14,135 bases of DNA, taken from NCBI GenBank assembly GCA_002336475.1, contig DDCX01000111.1, positions 1,972 to 16,106 on the forward strand, read 5' to 3'. Shown in pieces: positions 8,158-14,135 of the stretch (positions within the stretch are counted from its first letter, which is position 1; the number at the start of each line of letters is the position of its first letter). A model generated the notes under the pieces. That model worked only from the letters and a program-made list of their open reading frames with translations, made no database searches and had not been told where the DNA came from. The DNA comes from Flavobacteriales bacterium UBA1995 (GTDB lineage: Bacteria; Bacteroidota; Bacteroidia; Flavobacteriales_D; Sanyastnellaceae). A program made the translations under genes and the position numbers.

Positions 8158-9213
8158 GTGAGAGACGTTAAGTATTTATTCGCCTACACCATCCCGCTTT
8201 CCGCCTTTGCCTCCTTTGCATCGACGGGGATTTGGACCTACTCGGCCGTTTTCTATGCTTTTCTCGTACTCCCCATCTTGGACGTTGTGACCGGAGAAAA
8301 GACCGAAAACCTCAAAGAAGACGACGTCGCCTACAAAAAGACCAAGTGGATCTTCGACGCCATGCTCTACCTCAATGTGCCCATTGTATTTGGGCTGTTG
8401 GCTTATGGGCTGCACAAGGTGCAAACGGTCGAGTTTGCCACCTATGAATGGGTGGGCCTCGCCCTGTCTGGTGGCATTCTGCTTGCTACAAACGGCATCA
8501 ACGTCGCCCACGAACTCGGACATCGGAAGCCGCTGGCAGAACGGCTGATGAGCAAATTGCTCTACATGCCCTGCCTCTACATGCACTTCTTTATCGAGCA
8601 CAATTACGGACATCACCTGCATGTCGCCACGCCAGAAGACCCTGCCACAGCACGGTACAACCAGACGGTCTACAGTTTCTGGTTTACGTCCGTCACCCGC
8701 CAATATGTAAGCGCTTGGAAGCTCCAATCGCAGCTCCTCAAGCGCCAAGGACGGCGGTTTTTATCGGTCAAAAACGACATGTTTTGGTACCACCTCATCC
8801 AACCGGCGTACCTGCTCGGGGTGTACATGCTTTTTGGCATGACGGGACTGCTTTTTGCCTTGGCTGTCGGCGTCATCGCCTTCCTTTTCCTAGAGTGCAT
8901 CAACTACATCGAGCACTACGGTTTGCGCCGGTTCAAGACTGAATCTGGCCGATACGAAATCGTCAAGCCCTACCACTCGTGGAATTCCAATTTCAACATT
9001 GGACGGATTACCCTGTACGAGCTGACCCGCCACAGCGACCACCACTTCAGGTCCACCAAGAAATACCAAGTGCTGGACAGCCATCAGGAAAGCCCCACCC
9101 TCCCGTTGGGCTACCCGGCCTCCATCCTCCTGAGCCTTGCCCCTCCACTGTGGTTCTGGATCATGAACCCGCACGTCCCACAGGAGATGAAGCAGCGCCT
9201 CGCCCATGACTGA
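8158..9213 (+). CDS. alkB: AlkB-type alkane 1-monooxygenase
   Basis: This is a membrane di-iron hydroxylase that oxidises terminal carbons of alkanes. From the GTG at 8158 (352 residues) all histidine boxes of the AlkB family are present: HELGH (His118, His122), EHNYGHH (His148, His152, His153) followed by ATPEDPATAR, NYIEHYG (His253) and LTRHSDHH (His292, His295, His296). About six membrane segments are visible, near 5-25, 27-44, 62-84, 96-116 and, as a long pair, 212-252. The HYG motif and the LTRHSDHH box separate AlkB from ordinary fatty-acid desaturases. GTG is preferred because a longer frame opening at the TTG of 8041 would translate straight through the palindromic operators. The gene overlaps the following tetR gene by 8 bases. 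Activity needs rubredoxin and its reductase, which are not encoded here. The substrate chain length cannot be judged. Confidence 0.92.
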   Translation: MRDVKYLFAYTIPLSAFASFASTGIWTYSAVFYAFLVLPILDVVTGEKTENLKEDDVAYKKTKWIFDAMLYLNVPIVFGLLAYGLHKVQTVEFATYEWVGLALSGGILLATNGINVAHELGHRKPLAERLMSKLLYMPCLYMHFFIEHNYGHHLHVATPEDPATARYNQTVYSFWFTSVTRQYVSAWKLQSQLLKRQGRRFLSVKNDMFWYHLIQPAYLLGVYMLFGMTGLLFALAVGVIAFLFLECINYIEHYGLRRFKTESGRYEIVKPYHSWNSNFNIGRITLYELTRHSDHHFRSTKKYQVLDSHQESPTLPLGYPASILLSLAPPLWFWIMNPHVPQEMKQRLAHD

Positions 9214-9880
9214 TGCGTCGACAGGCCTGCTCACGGCAGGCACACTTGAACGGTTCTCGGCCAAGACGCGGGACAAACTGCTTGAGGCCAGCCTCATTCT
9301 ATTCAACGAGCGGGGGTTTGCGGCGGTGACCACGGCCTCCATCGCGCAGCATGCCGGTGTATTGGAAGGCACGCTTTGGTACCATTTTCGTACCAAGAAG
9401 GACATCCTCACGGCGCACATTGAACTCCTCCAACAGGTCTTCGAAGGGGCCAATATCGCCGCGGACTCCAGCGATGAAGAGGCCATCATCACAGGAATCT
9501 TCGCCTCTTACGATGTCATCTGGGACTTCCGCTACATCCTTCGCGATGACTTTGCCTCATTGCTCGATCCTGAGGAGCCTGCGCTGAAGACCACACTTGT
9601 GGTCAATGACTTTTTGGATGCATGGACTGAAGGACGCATTCAGCACGCCCACCAGCACGGTTTGCTTCAGTTGGAGCAAAAAGGCATGGAGGACCTCTCC
9701 GAAATCATCCTGGTCATCGGCCGGTATTGGCTGGACTTCTCCAAAAAGAAGTACCCAGAGGCCGACAACCATGCGCTGCGGCGCAAAGGACTGCGGCACG
9801 TCTTTACCATTCTAGGGCCCTACCTCTCCTCCACTGCTTCCGGGTTCATCGAGGCCCGGTTAGGACCCAGTATCCACTAA
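9206..9880 (+). CDS. TetR-family transcriptional regulator, likely repressor of alkB
   Basis: The protein has 224 residues. An N-terminal TetR DNA-binding domain spans about 20-68: the first helix RDKLLEASLILFNERGF, then a helix-turn-helix at 42-61 ending in the family hallmark LWYHF, followed by KKDIL. The remainder is an all-helical ligand-binding domain without a recognisable ligand signature. The ATG at 9206 lies inside the end of alkB (ATGACTGA shared), so translation is probably coupled. Its position as second gene of the alkB operon and the twin palindromes upstream of alkB suggest autoregulated repression released by an alkane, alcohol or fatty-acyl ligand. That regulatory circuit is inferred; the family assignment is seen directly. 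Confidence 0.9.
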   Translation: MTDASTGLLTAGTLERFSAKTRDKLLEASLILFNERGFAAVTTASIAQHAGVLEGTLWYHFRTKKDILTAHIELLQQVFEGANIAADSSDEEAIITGIFASYDVIWDFRYILRDDFASLLDPEEPALKTTLVVNDFLDAWTEGRIQHAHQHGLLQLEQKGMEDLSEIILVIGRYWLDFSKKKYPEADNHALRRKGLRHVFTILGPYLSSTASGFIEARLGPSIH

Positions 9881-9906
9881 AACAGCCTGCCCACAAGCAG
9901 GGGAGT

Positions 9907-9933
9907 TCGATCATCATGAGACTGCATGATCGA
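9907..9933. repeat. Perfect 8-bp inverted repeat downstream of tetR
   Basis: TCGATCAT (9907-9914) and ATGATCGA (9926-9933) are perfect inverted arms around 11 bases. A self-complementary TGATCGATCA overlaps the right arm at 9927-9936, and a weaker 5-bp hairpin (CCTGC/GCAGG) lies at 9886-9901. No T-run follows, so this is not a standard terminator. It may be an operator for the next gene or a weak RNA stem. Confidence 0.4.
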
Positions 9934-9988
9934 TCACAAGCCCCCCATTCCTTCAGGTAGGCCTCTCCAACAGCAAGCCCCATCCACA

Positions 9989-10020
9989 TTGTTGTTGTTC
10001 GTAACGTCTCGTAAGATTTT
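9989..10020 (+). promoter_or_regulatory. Possible promoter of the beta-barrel gene
   Basis: Repeated TTG triplets at 9989-9997 and TAAGATTTT at 10012-10020, about 20 bases apart, roughly follow the Bacteroidota -33/-7 spacing. The -7 box departs from TAnnTTTG. The site is about 50 bases upstream of the ATG at 10071. Confidence 0.3.
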
Positions 10021-10070
10021 TCCTACAAGAAAAGCCGATGGAGAACTTTGGGCTCACAAATAAACCCATC

Positions 10071-10688
10071 ATGAAATCACTACACATCAGTCTCGCTGTG
10101 CTGTTCGCAGCGGTTTTGACACTCAACGTTCAAGCCCAAGAGGAAGGGGCCAAAGAAATGGCCACTTACGGAGTAGGCGTCGGAATCAGCCCCTTTGGCC
10201 CTTCTGTCAACTTCTCACACCACCTTTCTGCCAAGACCACCATTCAGGTTGGAGTTGGCGCATTCTCCGGTGACAACCCCACCGACCTGGAAATCGGGGG
10301 CGCCACCTTTTCTGGAACTGGCGAAACCAACTGGATGGGCATTTTCCTCAACCACCGTCCATTCGAAGATTACGATTGGATTCGGTTCAATGTGGGCATC
10401 GGCATTGGCGGTATTGAAGGGACATTGACGGACGTCAACGACCCCACCCACTCTTATGCAGCCCGCTACGACAACAACCCTGTAGGCTATGTCGGAATCG
10501 GCGTCGGCTCGCGGCCTGTAAAGGGCGTCACTGTTGGCTTTGACATCGGTGGCCTGCACACTTCTGGTGCTGACATCACCGCCACAGGAACGACGGTTAA
10601 CGCCGAAGTCTTGGAGGAGATTCCCAACACCTTGGGATACGGACGCGTGTTGCCCAACCTCCAGCTATCTGTGGGATACGGCTTCTGA
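10071..10688 (+). CDS. Small outer-membrane beta-barrel protein
   Basis: From the ATG at 10071 the product has 205 residues and begins with a clear signal peptide (MKSLHISLAVLFAAVLTLNVQAQ). An in-frame ATG at 10038 would put eleven polar residues before that signal and is less likely. The mature part alternates short amphipathic strands rich in Gly, aromatic and Thr residues (YGVGVGISPF, IQVGVGAFSG, IRFNVGIGIGG, VGYVGIGVGSR, VTVGFDIGG, LQLSVGYGF). It ends in phenylalanine, the usual C-terminal signal for outer-membrane assembly. About eight strands are likely, as in OmpX/OmpW-sized barrels, but no specific family is recognised and no transport role can be assigned. It is a single-gene unit between an upstream spacer and a strong terminator. 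Confidence 0.78.
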   Translation: MKSLHISLAVLFAAVLTLNVQAQEEGAKEMATYGVGVGISPFGPSVNFSHHLSAKTTIQVGVGAFSGDNPTDLEIGGATFSGTGETNWMGIFLNHRPFEDYDWIRFNVGIGIGGIEGTLTDVNDPTHSYAARYDNNPVGYVGIGVGSRPVKGVTVGFDIGGLHTSGADITATGTTVNAEVLEEIPNTLGYGRVLPNLQLSVGYGF

Positions 10689-10710
10689 ACGCCCCCTCTT
10701 TTGCATTGTG

Positions 10711-10736
10711 AAACGCCCCGACTTCCGGGGCGTTTT
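10711..10736. terminator. Bidirectional rho-independent terminator
   Basis: A perfect 10-bp stem (AAACGCCCCG at 10711-10720, CGGGGCGTTT at 10726-10735) surrounds the loop ACTTC. The A-run on one side and T-run on the other let it act on both strands: for the beta-barrel gene on + and for the polysaccharide operon converging on -. The rest of the spacer, 10743-10869, holds no gene. Confidence 0.8.
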
Positions 10737-10869
10737 GCATTGCTGAAGTTTCGCCTCCCTGCCAATCTAACCCGGCCTAGAGCGCTCATCACCCCACTTT
10801 CGCGCGAGCGCCAAAAAGAAGGGGCCTGATCATCCTCAAAGGGCGGGCAGGTGCACTTGTCTTTTTACG

Positions 10870-12006
10870 TCAAGGATGCGATCGCTCGACATCTTGAAGA
10901 AACCGGTCGTGCCGACTCATGATTTTGGCATCGCTGAATTCGCGCAGTGCCAGCGCTCGGTTGTGCTGCCGGCCAGCCTCATCCAATGGAGAAAAATCCA
11001 ACTCCTCTGAACAGGCATCCCCGATGATGAACCCCAACCCTGAGAAGAACCGATGGGTCAAACCATCGCTTCGCAGGAGTACCCGGTGACCGAGGAGAAA
11101 GCTCAACACCACATTCCCTGTATTCTGGTTGCGTATTTGATTGTGCACGACCACTGGACTGGCAGCGAGAAACAGGTAATACTCCTCCAGGGGCAGCTTC
11201 TGCATCAAACATTCCACATTGTCTCCCAGCGCAACAGACGCCAATGCCCGAATGGCGCGGGCATAACGCTTGCTGCCATAGGCCAAGATGACCTGCAACT
11301 TGCGGCCCGATTGCACCAAGGATGTGCGGTGATCCCAGATGAAATCAAGGTGGTTCCCAGAAGTCGATGCGCTGCTGCCGAGCAGTATGGGGCCTTGCGG
11401 GTCCCGAGAAGCTTGCACATTCGGAATTGGATCGGGCACCGCATTGTAAAAGGACGAATAGAGGTGCTTTGGAACCTGAGGCAGGTATGGCTTTGCGATA
11501 AAGTCTTCTCCAAAAAGATTCGCAATGGCGTCGGCTTTGCGCATCGCCTGTAATTCAGTATCCCGAGGTGTCACGTTCCAAGACGCGGGGAGCAACGTGC
11601 GCCGAAGAAACTGTATCAAAGACAAAATAGACACCGAATACTTGCACAGCACCCCCAAGAGAAGCCGTGACTTGGGCAAGTAAATGCCTTTACTCAAAGC
11701 AGGGAAAACCCTGAAGTAATCCTCCCCCCAAGAAGCCCACAGAATGAAAGGCCCATCGGGTATCGTCAACAGCCATTTTGGCGTCGGATGGCGCATCTTG
11801 TGGACCACAACTGCATCCCATTTGGCCATTCGGATTTCCTCCGGAAGGTTCTCTTTCGAATGAACGGACCAGTTTCCTGCGCCATCCTGCGCAGTCTGTC
11901 CCCCTGCGAACACCCAAACGTGTGCTTCATTAGAGCGGGCAAGCAGCATCGCCTGAAGCAGCGATACCGAAACATGCCGGTGAGCCAGATGCAAAACTCT
12001 TACCAT
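10870..12006 (-). CDS. GT56-like (WecF-type) glycosyltransferase
   Basis: The 378-residue soluble or peripheral protein matches the layout of the Fuc4NAc transferase family (GT56; WecF of enterobacterial common antigen, which transfers 4-acetamido-4,6-dideoxygalactose from TDP to a lipid-linked acceptor). Visible blocks are an N-terminal strand VRVLHLAH, WASWGEDYF at 90-98 (compare WHIWGADLY in WecF), a central nucleotide-sugar region ILLGSSASTSGNHLD at 207-221, LAYGS at 241-245, LPLEEY at 271-276 and the acceptor/donor segment near 289-311 (NQNTGNVVLSFLLGHRVLL). The protein would act on the cytoplasmic face of the inner membrane. It is the last gene of the operon; its ATG lies 12 bases after the acyltransferase stop. 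The donor sugar may differ from Fuc4NAc; the neighbouring acyltransferase suggests an acylated amino sugar. Confidence 0.75.
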   Translation of the reverse strand: MVRVLHLAHRHVSVSLLQAMLLARSNEAHVWVFAGGQTAQDGAGNWSVHSKENLPEEIRMAKWDAVVVHKMRHPTPKWLLTIPDGPFILWASWGEDYFRVFPALSKGIYLPKSRLLLGVLCKYSVSILSLIQFLRRTLLPASWNVTPRDTELQAMRKADAIANLFGEDFIAKPYLPQVPKHLYSSFYNAVPDPIPNVQASRDPQGPILLGSSASTSGNHLDFIWDHRTSLVQSGRKLQVILAYGSKRYARAIRALASVALGDNVECLMQKLPLEEYYLFLAASPVVVHNQIRNQNTGNVVLSFLLGHRVLLRSDGLTHRFFSGLGFIIGDACSEELDFSPLDEAGRQHNRALALREFSDAKIMSRHDRFLQDVERSHP

Positions 12007-12018
12007 GGCTGATCTGGC

Positions 12019-12699
12019 TCAAAGGGTTCTCGGCTTGGCCGGTGTGCCCATCACAATTTGCCCCGCTTCGACGTCCTTGAGCACGAGACTTCCGGCGCCG
12101 ATAATGGCTGCATCACCGACTTGAGTGCCTTCCCGAATCAATGCTCCCATGCCCACAGTAACCCGCTCACCCAGCACCACCGAGCCTGCAGTGTGGGCAC
12201 CTGGATTGATCCGCGAAAAAGCACCCCAATGGTTGTGGTGACCCACGGAAGCATGTCGGTTTACATAGCAGCACATGCCCAACTGACTCATGGTCGCAAC
12301 CGTGGCATGCGGTTGTACCCAAGTTCCAGGCCCAAGTACAGCGCTTGGCGCGATATCGGCGGTGGGGTGAACCACAACGCCTAGGGACGATTCAGGCAGG
12401 TCTTTGGCGTCCTGAAACGCCCTCCAAACAGAAGAAGCTGCCGGCTCCCGGAGGACGCCCAGCATGCATGTGCCGTCCGTTTTGGACGGCATCCAATCCC
12501 TCAATTCCACGAAGCTCGGAGAAGGCCAATCGTGAGGAATGAGCCCTGCCAACATGTCCTTGGAAGCGGGGAGGTTGTGTATGACTTGAACCTTGAGTTC
12601 CGATGGCCTCCTGCTCCATTGTGCCGCAGCGAGCTCAAGCAGCATGGGATAAGCATGAGGGCCGAATCCCAGCAGCGTCAGGTCATGCGCGGGCTTCAT
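12019..12699 (-). CDS. NeuD/PglD-like sugar O- or N-acyltransferase
   Basis: The protein has 226 residues from the ATG at 12699; an ATG at 12732 would add eleven and lengthen the overlap with the upstream gene. Residues 5-95 form a Rossmann-like domain (LTLLGFGPHAYPMLLEL) like the nucleotide-sugar-binding half of PglD and NeuD. Residues 105-226 are a left-handed beta-helix built from hexapeptide repeats, ending in the usual IIGAGSLVLKDVEAG and VMGTPAKP. The catalytic histidine of the family fits His154 in ASVGHHNHWG. Such enzymes acetylate sialic acid or UDP-4-amino sugars with acetyl-CoA. The 17-base overlap with the BKACE gene indicates translational coupling, and the glycosyltransferase follows. 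The acyl donor need not be acetyl-CoA here. Sure of the family, unsure of the substrate. Confidence 0.85.
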   Translation of the reverse strand: MKPAHDLTLLGFGPHAYPMLLELAAAQWSRRPSELKVQVIHNLPASKDMLAGLIPHDWPSPSFVELRDWMPSKTDGTCMLGVLREPAASSVWRAFQDAKDLPESSLGVVVHPTADIAPSAVLGPGTWVQPHATVATMSQLGMCCYVNRHASVGHHNHWGAFSRINPGAHTAGSVVLGERVTVGMGALIREGTQVGDAAIIGAGSLVLKDVEAGQIVMGTPAKPRTL

Positions 12700-13525
12700 G
12701 TCGTTGCCTGTTGTAGAACCCGAGCTGACCAAACGCCTCTGCCGACATCACTGGGCGTCTGGCAATCTCTGCCAACGCATGGACACGCTTGACCAACTCA
12801 ATGTTCGTGGTCAACTTTCTCTTGTCGCGGTCCCAGTGCACATTGTCCTCGAGGCCGACCCTGACGCCCCACCCCAGCCCCATGGCCACAAGGTGGGCAT
12901 CCAATTGATACTGGCCCAAGCCGGCAAGGGCGATTAAAGCGCCTTCGGGGAGGTCACGCTCCAGGGCAGCAATGTGGGACGCTGTCAGTTGAGCACCCGC
13001 AATGTTGCCCAGCAAAATGTTGATGTAAAAGGGAGGCTGGATCAAGCCTTTGCGAACGAGGTATCCCAAGTAGTTCACCATACCAGTATCGAAGACCTCC
13101 AATTCAGGACTGGCTCCTGCAGCATAAATGCGTTCGGTCAATTCCTGGATTGTATCGGGGCTGTTTACGCTGGCTGAGCGCACAAAATTCAAAGAGCTCA
13201 GCGTCAATGAGGCCATATCCGGCAACAGCGACAGGACTTCTGATCGCGCGGCGGGATCCGTGACATTGCGGCCACTCAGAGACGCACAGATCACCAAACC
13301 AGGACAATGGGCTCGGATTCCATCAATGATGGGAGCATAATCCTCAGCTGTAGAACTTGGCACGCCGTTCTTCTTTCGCGCATGCACATGAACCATTGAA
13401 ATCCCCAATTCAAAGGCTTCATGCACCTGCTCTACGATTTCCGAAGCAGAAATTGGAACATCAGGAACATCCTTCTTTTGAGGGATCATTCCAGTGGGGG
13501 TAAAATTGACAATAAGAGGTCGCAT
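12683..13525 (-). CDS. BKACE family beta-keto acid cleavage enzyme (Kce/DUF849)
   Basis: The 280-residue protein is a zinc-dependent TIM-barrel enzyme of the BKACE family. It has NFTPTGMIP near the start, the metal-binding VHVHAR (His46, His48) and GLEDN, which gives the third metal ligand Glu226 with Asp227; Arg222 lies just before. In the founding member, Kce of lysine fermentation, a beta-keto acid and acetyl-CoA yield acetoacetate and a new acyl-CoA. The length and all key positions look intact, so it should be active. The substrate varies widely within the family. No lysine-fermentation genes are nearby. Instead it is the first gene of an operon with a sugar acyltransferase and a glycosyltransferase, which is unusual and points to supply of an acyl-CoA for a glycan. 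The ATG at 13525 fits the usual N-terminus. Confidence 0.87.
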   Translation of the reverse strand: MRPLIVNFTPTGMIPQKKDVPDVPISASEIVEQVHEAFELGISMVHVHARKKNGVPSSTAEDYAPIIDGIRAHCPGLVICASLSGRNVTDPAARSEVLSLLPDMASLTLSSLNFVRSASVNSPDTIQELTERIYAAGASPELEVFDTGMVNYLGYLVRKGLIQPPFYINILLGNIAGAQLTASHIAALERDLPEGALIALAGLGQYQLDAHLVAMGLGWGVRVGLEDNVHWDRDKRKLTTNIELVKRVHALAEIARRPVMSAEAFGQLGFYNRQRHEARA

Positions 13526-13914
13526 AAGGCATCAACTGGTCTTCCCTAATTTACGTATAATCCTCGATGTATTCTAATTTTTCTTCTACATAAACCCACT
13601 TCAGCCTTCCAAACCTACTGCTTAGTCAGATCAAATCTTCACCAGAACTTGAGCAGCATAAGTTCCCCATTCCTGGTGACCCAACCACCACGAGCCAATA
13701 GAGGAGCCCTGGCAGATGAGGCACTGATGATATGGAACGCCGTCATGTTGCAACTTGCTTCTCCCGGTCACATTGGAGGCAATGAAGGGGCGTTGACGGC
13801 TGGAACGTCCGCGACTTCTCGCTTGCATATCGTGAAGTAATTCAACGGTACTGTCCAGAAGACCCTCGGCGCCTTGACGGTTTTTTTTCTTTGTTATGGC
13901 TTCCGAAAGGCGCC
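13526..13914. other. 389-base spacer without a supported gene
   Basis: The first 95 bases are clearly AT-rich compared with the window and probably hold the promoter of the BKACE operon on the minus strand, but no clean TTG/TAnnTTTG pair is visible. The rest (about 13620-13914) has open frames on both strands, none with a recognisable domain. A minus-strand frame ending at 13631 (C-terminus GTYAAQVLVKI) crosses into the propeller gene out of frame. A run of eight T at 13881-13888 sits inside an inverted repeat (13868-13875 and 13907-13914). Confidence 0.55.
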
Positions 13915-14135
13915 TCAATCCCAAGGCCCACCCCGGGTGACGTTCACGAAGGTCTCCCCTTCCAACCTGTAGAGGCCACCAGCAAAACCGAACCACATGC
14001 GGCCTCGGCTGTCCTCGTAGATGGAATTGCATCCGAAACTGAAGTCGGGGTTCTCGGGCTGGGTTTGCGTGAATGAAGTGAAGGTGCTGCCGTCATAGCG
14101 GTATACACCATGCCGCGTGGCGCAGATCCAGATGT
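13915..14135 (-). CDS. Regulator-propeller (Reg_prop) protein, C-terminal fragment
   Basis: A minus-strand frame is open from the right edge to a TGA at 13915-13917, giving 73 residues with no start codon in the window. It reads IWICATRHGVYRYDGSTFTS, then about 16 residues, then SIYEDSRGRMWFGFAGGLYR and LEGETFVNVTRGGPWD. The pattern [I/M]W-x(4-6)-GG-[V/L]-YR-[Y/L]-[D/E]-G-x-[T/S]-F is the two-component-regulator propeller repeat, so these are the last two blades or so of a beta-propeller. The protein ends right after the final blade, with no histidine kinase and no T9SS domain. It is probably an exported or periplasmic stand-alone propeller, as is common in Bacteroidota; whether a signal peptide or further domains exist lies outside the window. 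Confidence 0.8.
   Translation of the reverse strand, partial: IWICATRHGVYRYDGSTFTSFTQTQPENPDFSFGCNSIYEDSRGRMWFGFAGGLYRLEGETFVNVTRGGPWD

Noticed and set aside
10038..10070. Upstream ATG as the start of the beta-barrel gene
   Set aside because: It adds eleven polar residues ahead of a complete signal peptide; the ATG at 10071 is better.
10797..10820. GC-rich stretch CGCGCGAGCGCC as a second terminator for the minus-strand operon
   Set aside because: The possible stem has a loop of only two bases, and a strong bidirectional terminator lies just beyond.
13631..14032. Minus-strand open frame of 133 codons as a gene
   Set aside because: Its N-terminal part overlaps the propeller gene out of frame, and the remainder has no recognisable domain; a CxxC with nearby His was considered as a zinc ribbon of a transposase but is too weak.
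1..14135. CRISPR arrays, tRNA or rRNA genes, insertion sequences, phage genes
   Set aside because: No regularly spaced repeats, cloverleaf-like segments, transposase motifs or phage structural proteins were seen on either strand.

Overview
The window looks like chromosomal DNA from a GC-rich member of the Bacteroidota, probably near the Flavobacteriales; this is inferred from content, and no rRNA is present. Two large secreted proteins end in type A C-terminal sorting domains of the type IX secretion system (T9SS), which is nearly confined to this phylum. PKD, SprB-like and CARDB-like modules, a probable lipoprotein, a regulator-propeller fragment and start codons without clear Shine-Dalgarno sequences fit the same picture.

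Layout. (1) 2-1558 (+): the 3' part of a secreted FAS1-PKD-T9SS protein, closed by a strong UUCG-loop terminator. (2) 1804-3333 (+): a probable lipoprotein of the phospholipase D superfamily, resembling ClsC-type cardiolipin synthases. (3) 3335-7915 (-): a small exported histidine phosphatase (7379-7915), then, 90 bases further along the same strand (60 if the upstream start is used), a giant secreted protein (3335-7288). The giant carries a phosphohistidine-type domain followed by a PEP-synthase/PPDK-type ATP-binding domain, which is the order known from plant glucan, water dikinases. Its stop codon lies one base from the stop of the phospholipase gene. (4) 8158-9880 (+): an AlkB-type alkane monooxygenase gene overlapping a TetR-family regulator gene, preceded by two near-identical palindromes that look like operators. 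(5) 10071-10688 (+): a small outer-membrane beta-barrel protein with a terminator that can serve both strands. (6) 10870-13525 (-): a compact three-gene operon encoding a beta-keto acid cleavage enzyme (BKACE), a NeuD/PglD-like sugar acyltransferase and a GT56 (WecF-like) glycosyltransferase, probably the edge of a surface-polysaccharide locus. (7) 13526-13914: AT-rich or unassigned DNA. (8) 13915-14135 (-): the C-terminus of a two-component-regulator-type beta-propeller protein that runs off the right edge.

How the parts may work together. The alkB-tetR pair reads as a self-contained, locally regulated hydrocarbon-oxidation unit, although no rubredoxin or rubredoxin reductase lies in the window. 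The BKACE-acyltransferase-glycosyltransferase operon could make an unusual acyl-CoA, transfer the acyl group to an amino sugar, and add that sugar to a lipid-linked glycan. The phosphatase and dikinase-like pair could form an exported phosphohistidine system. These last two ideas are inference and are the main leads. No tRNA, rRNA, CRISPR array or recognisable insertion sequence was found.
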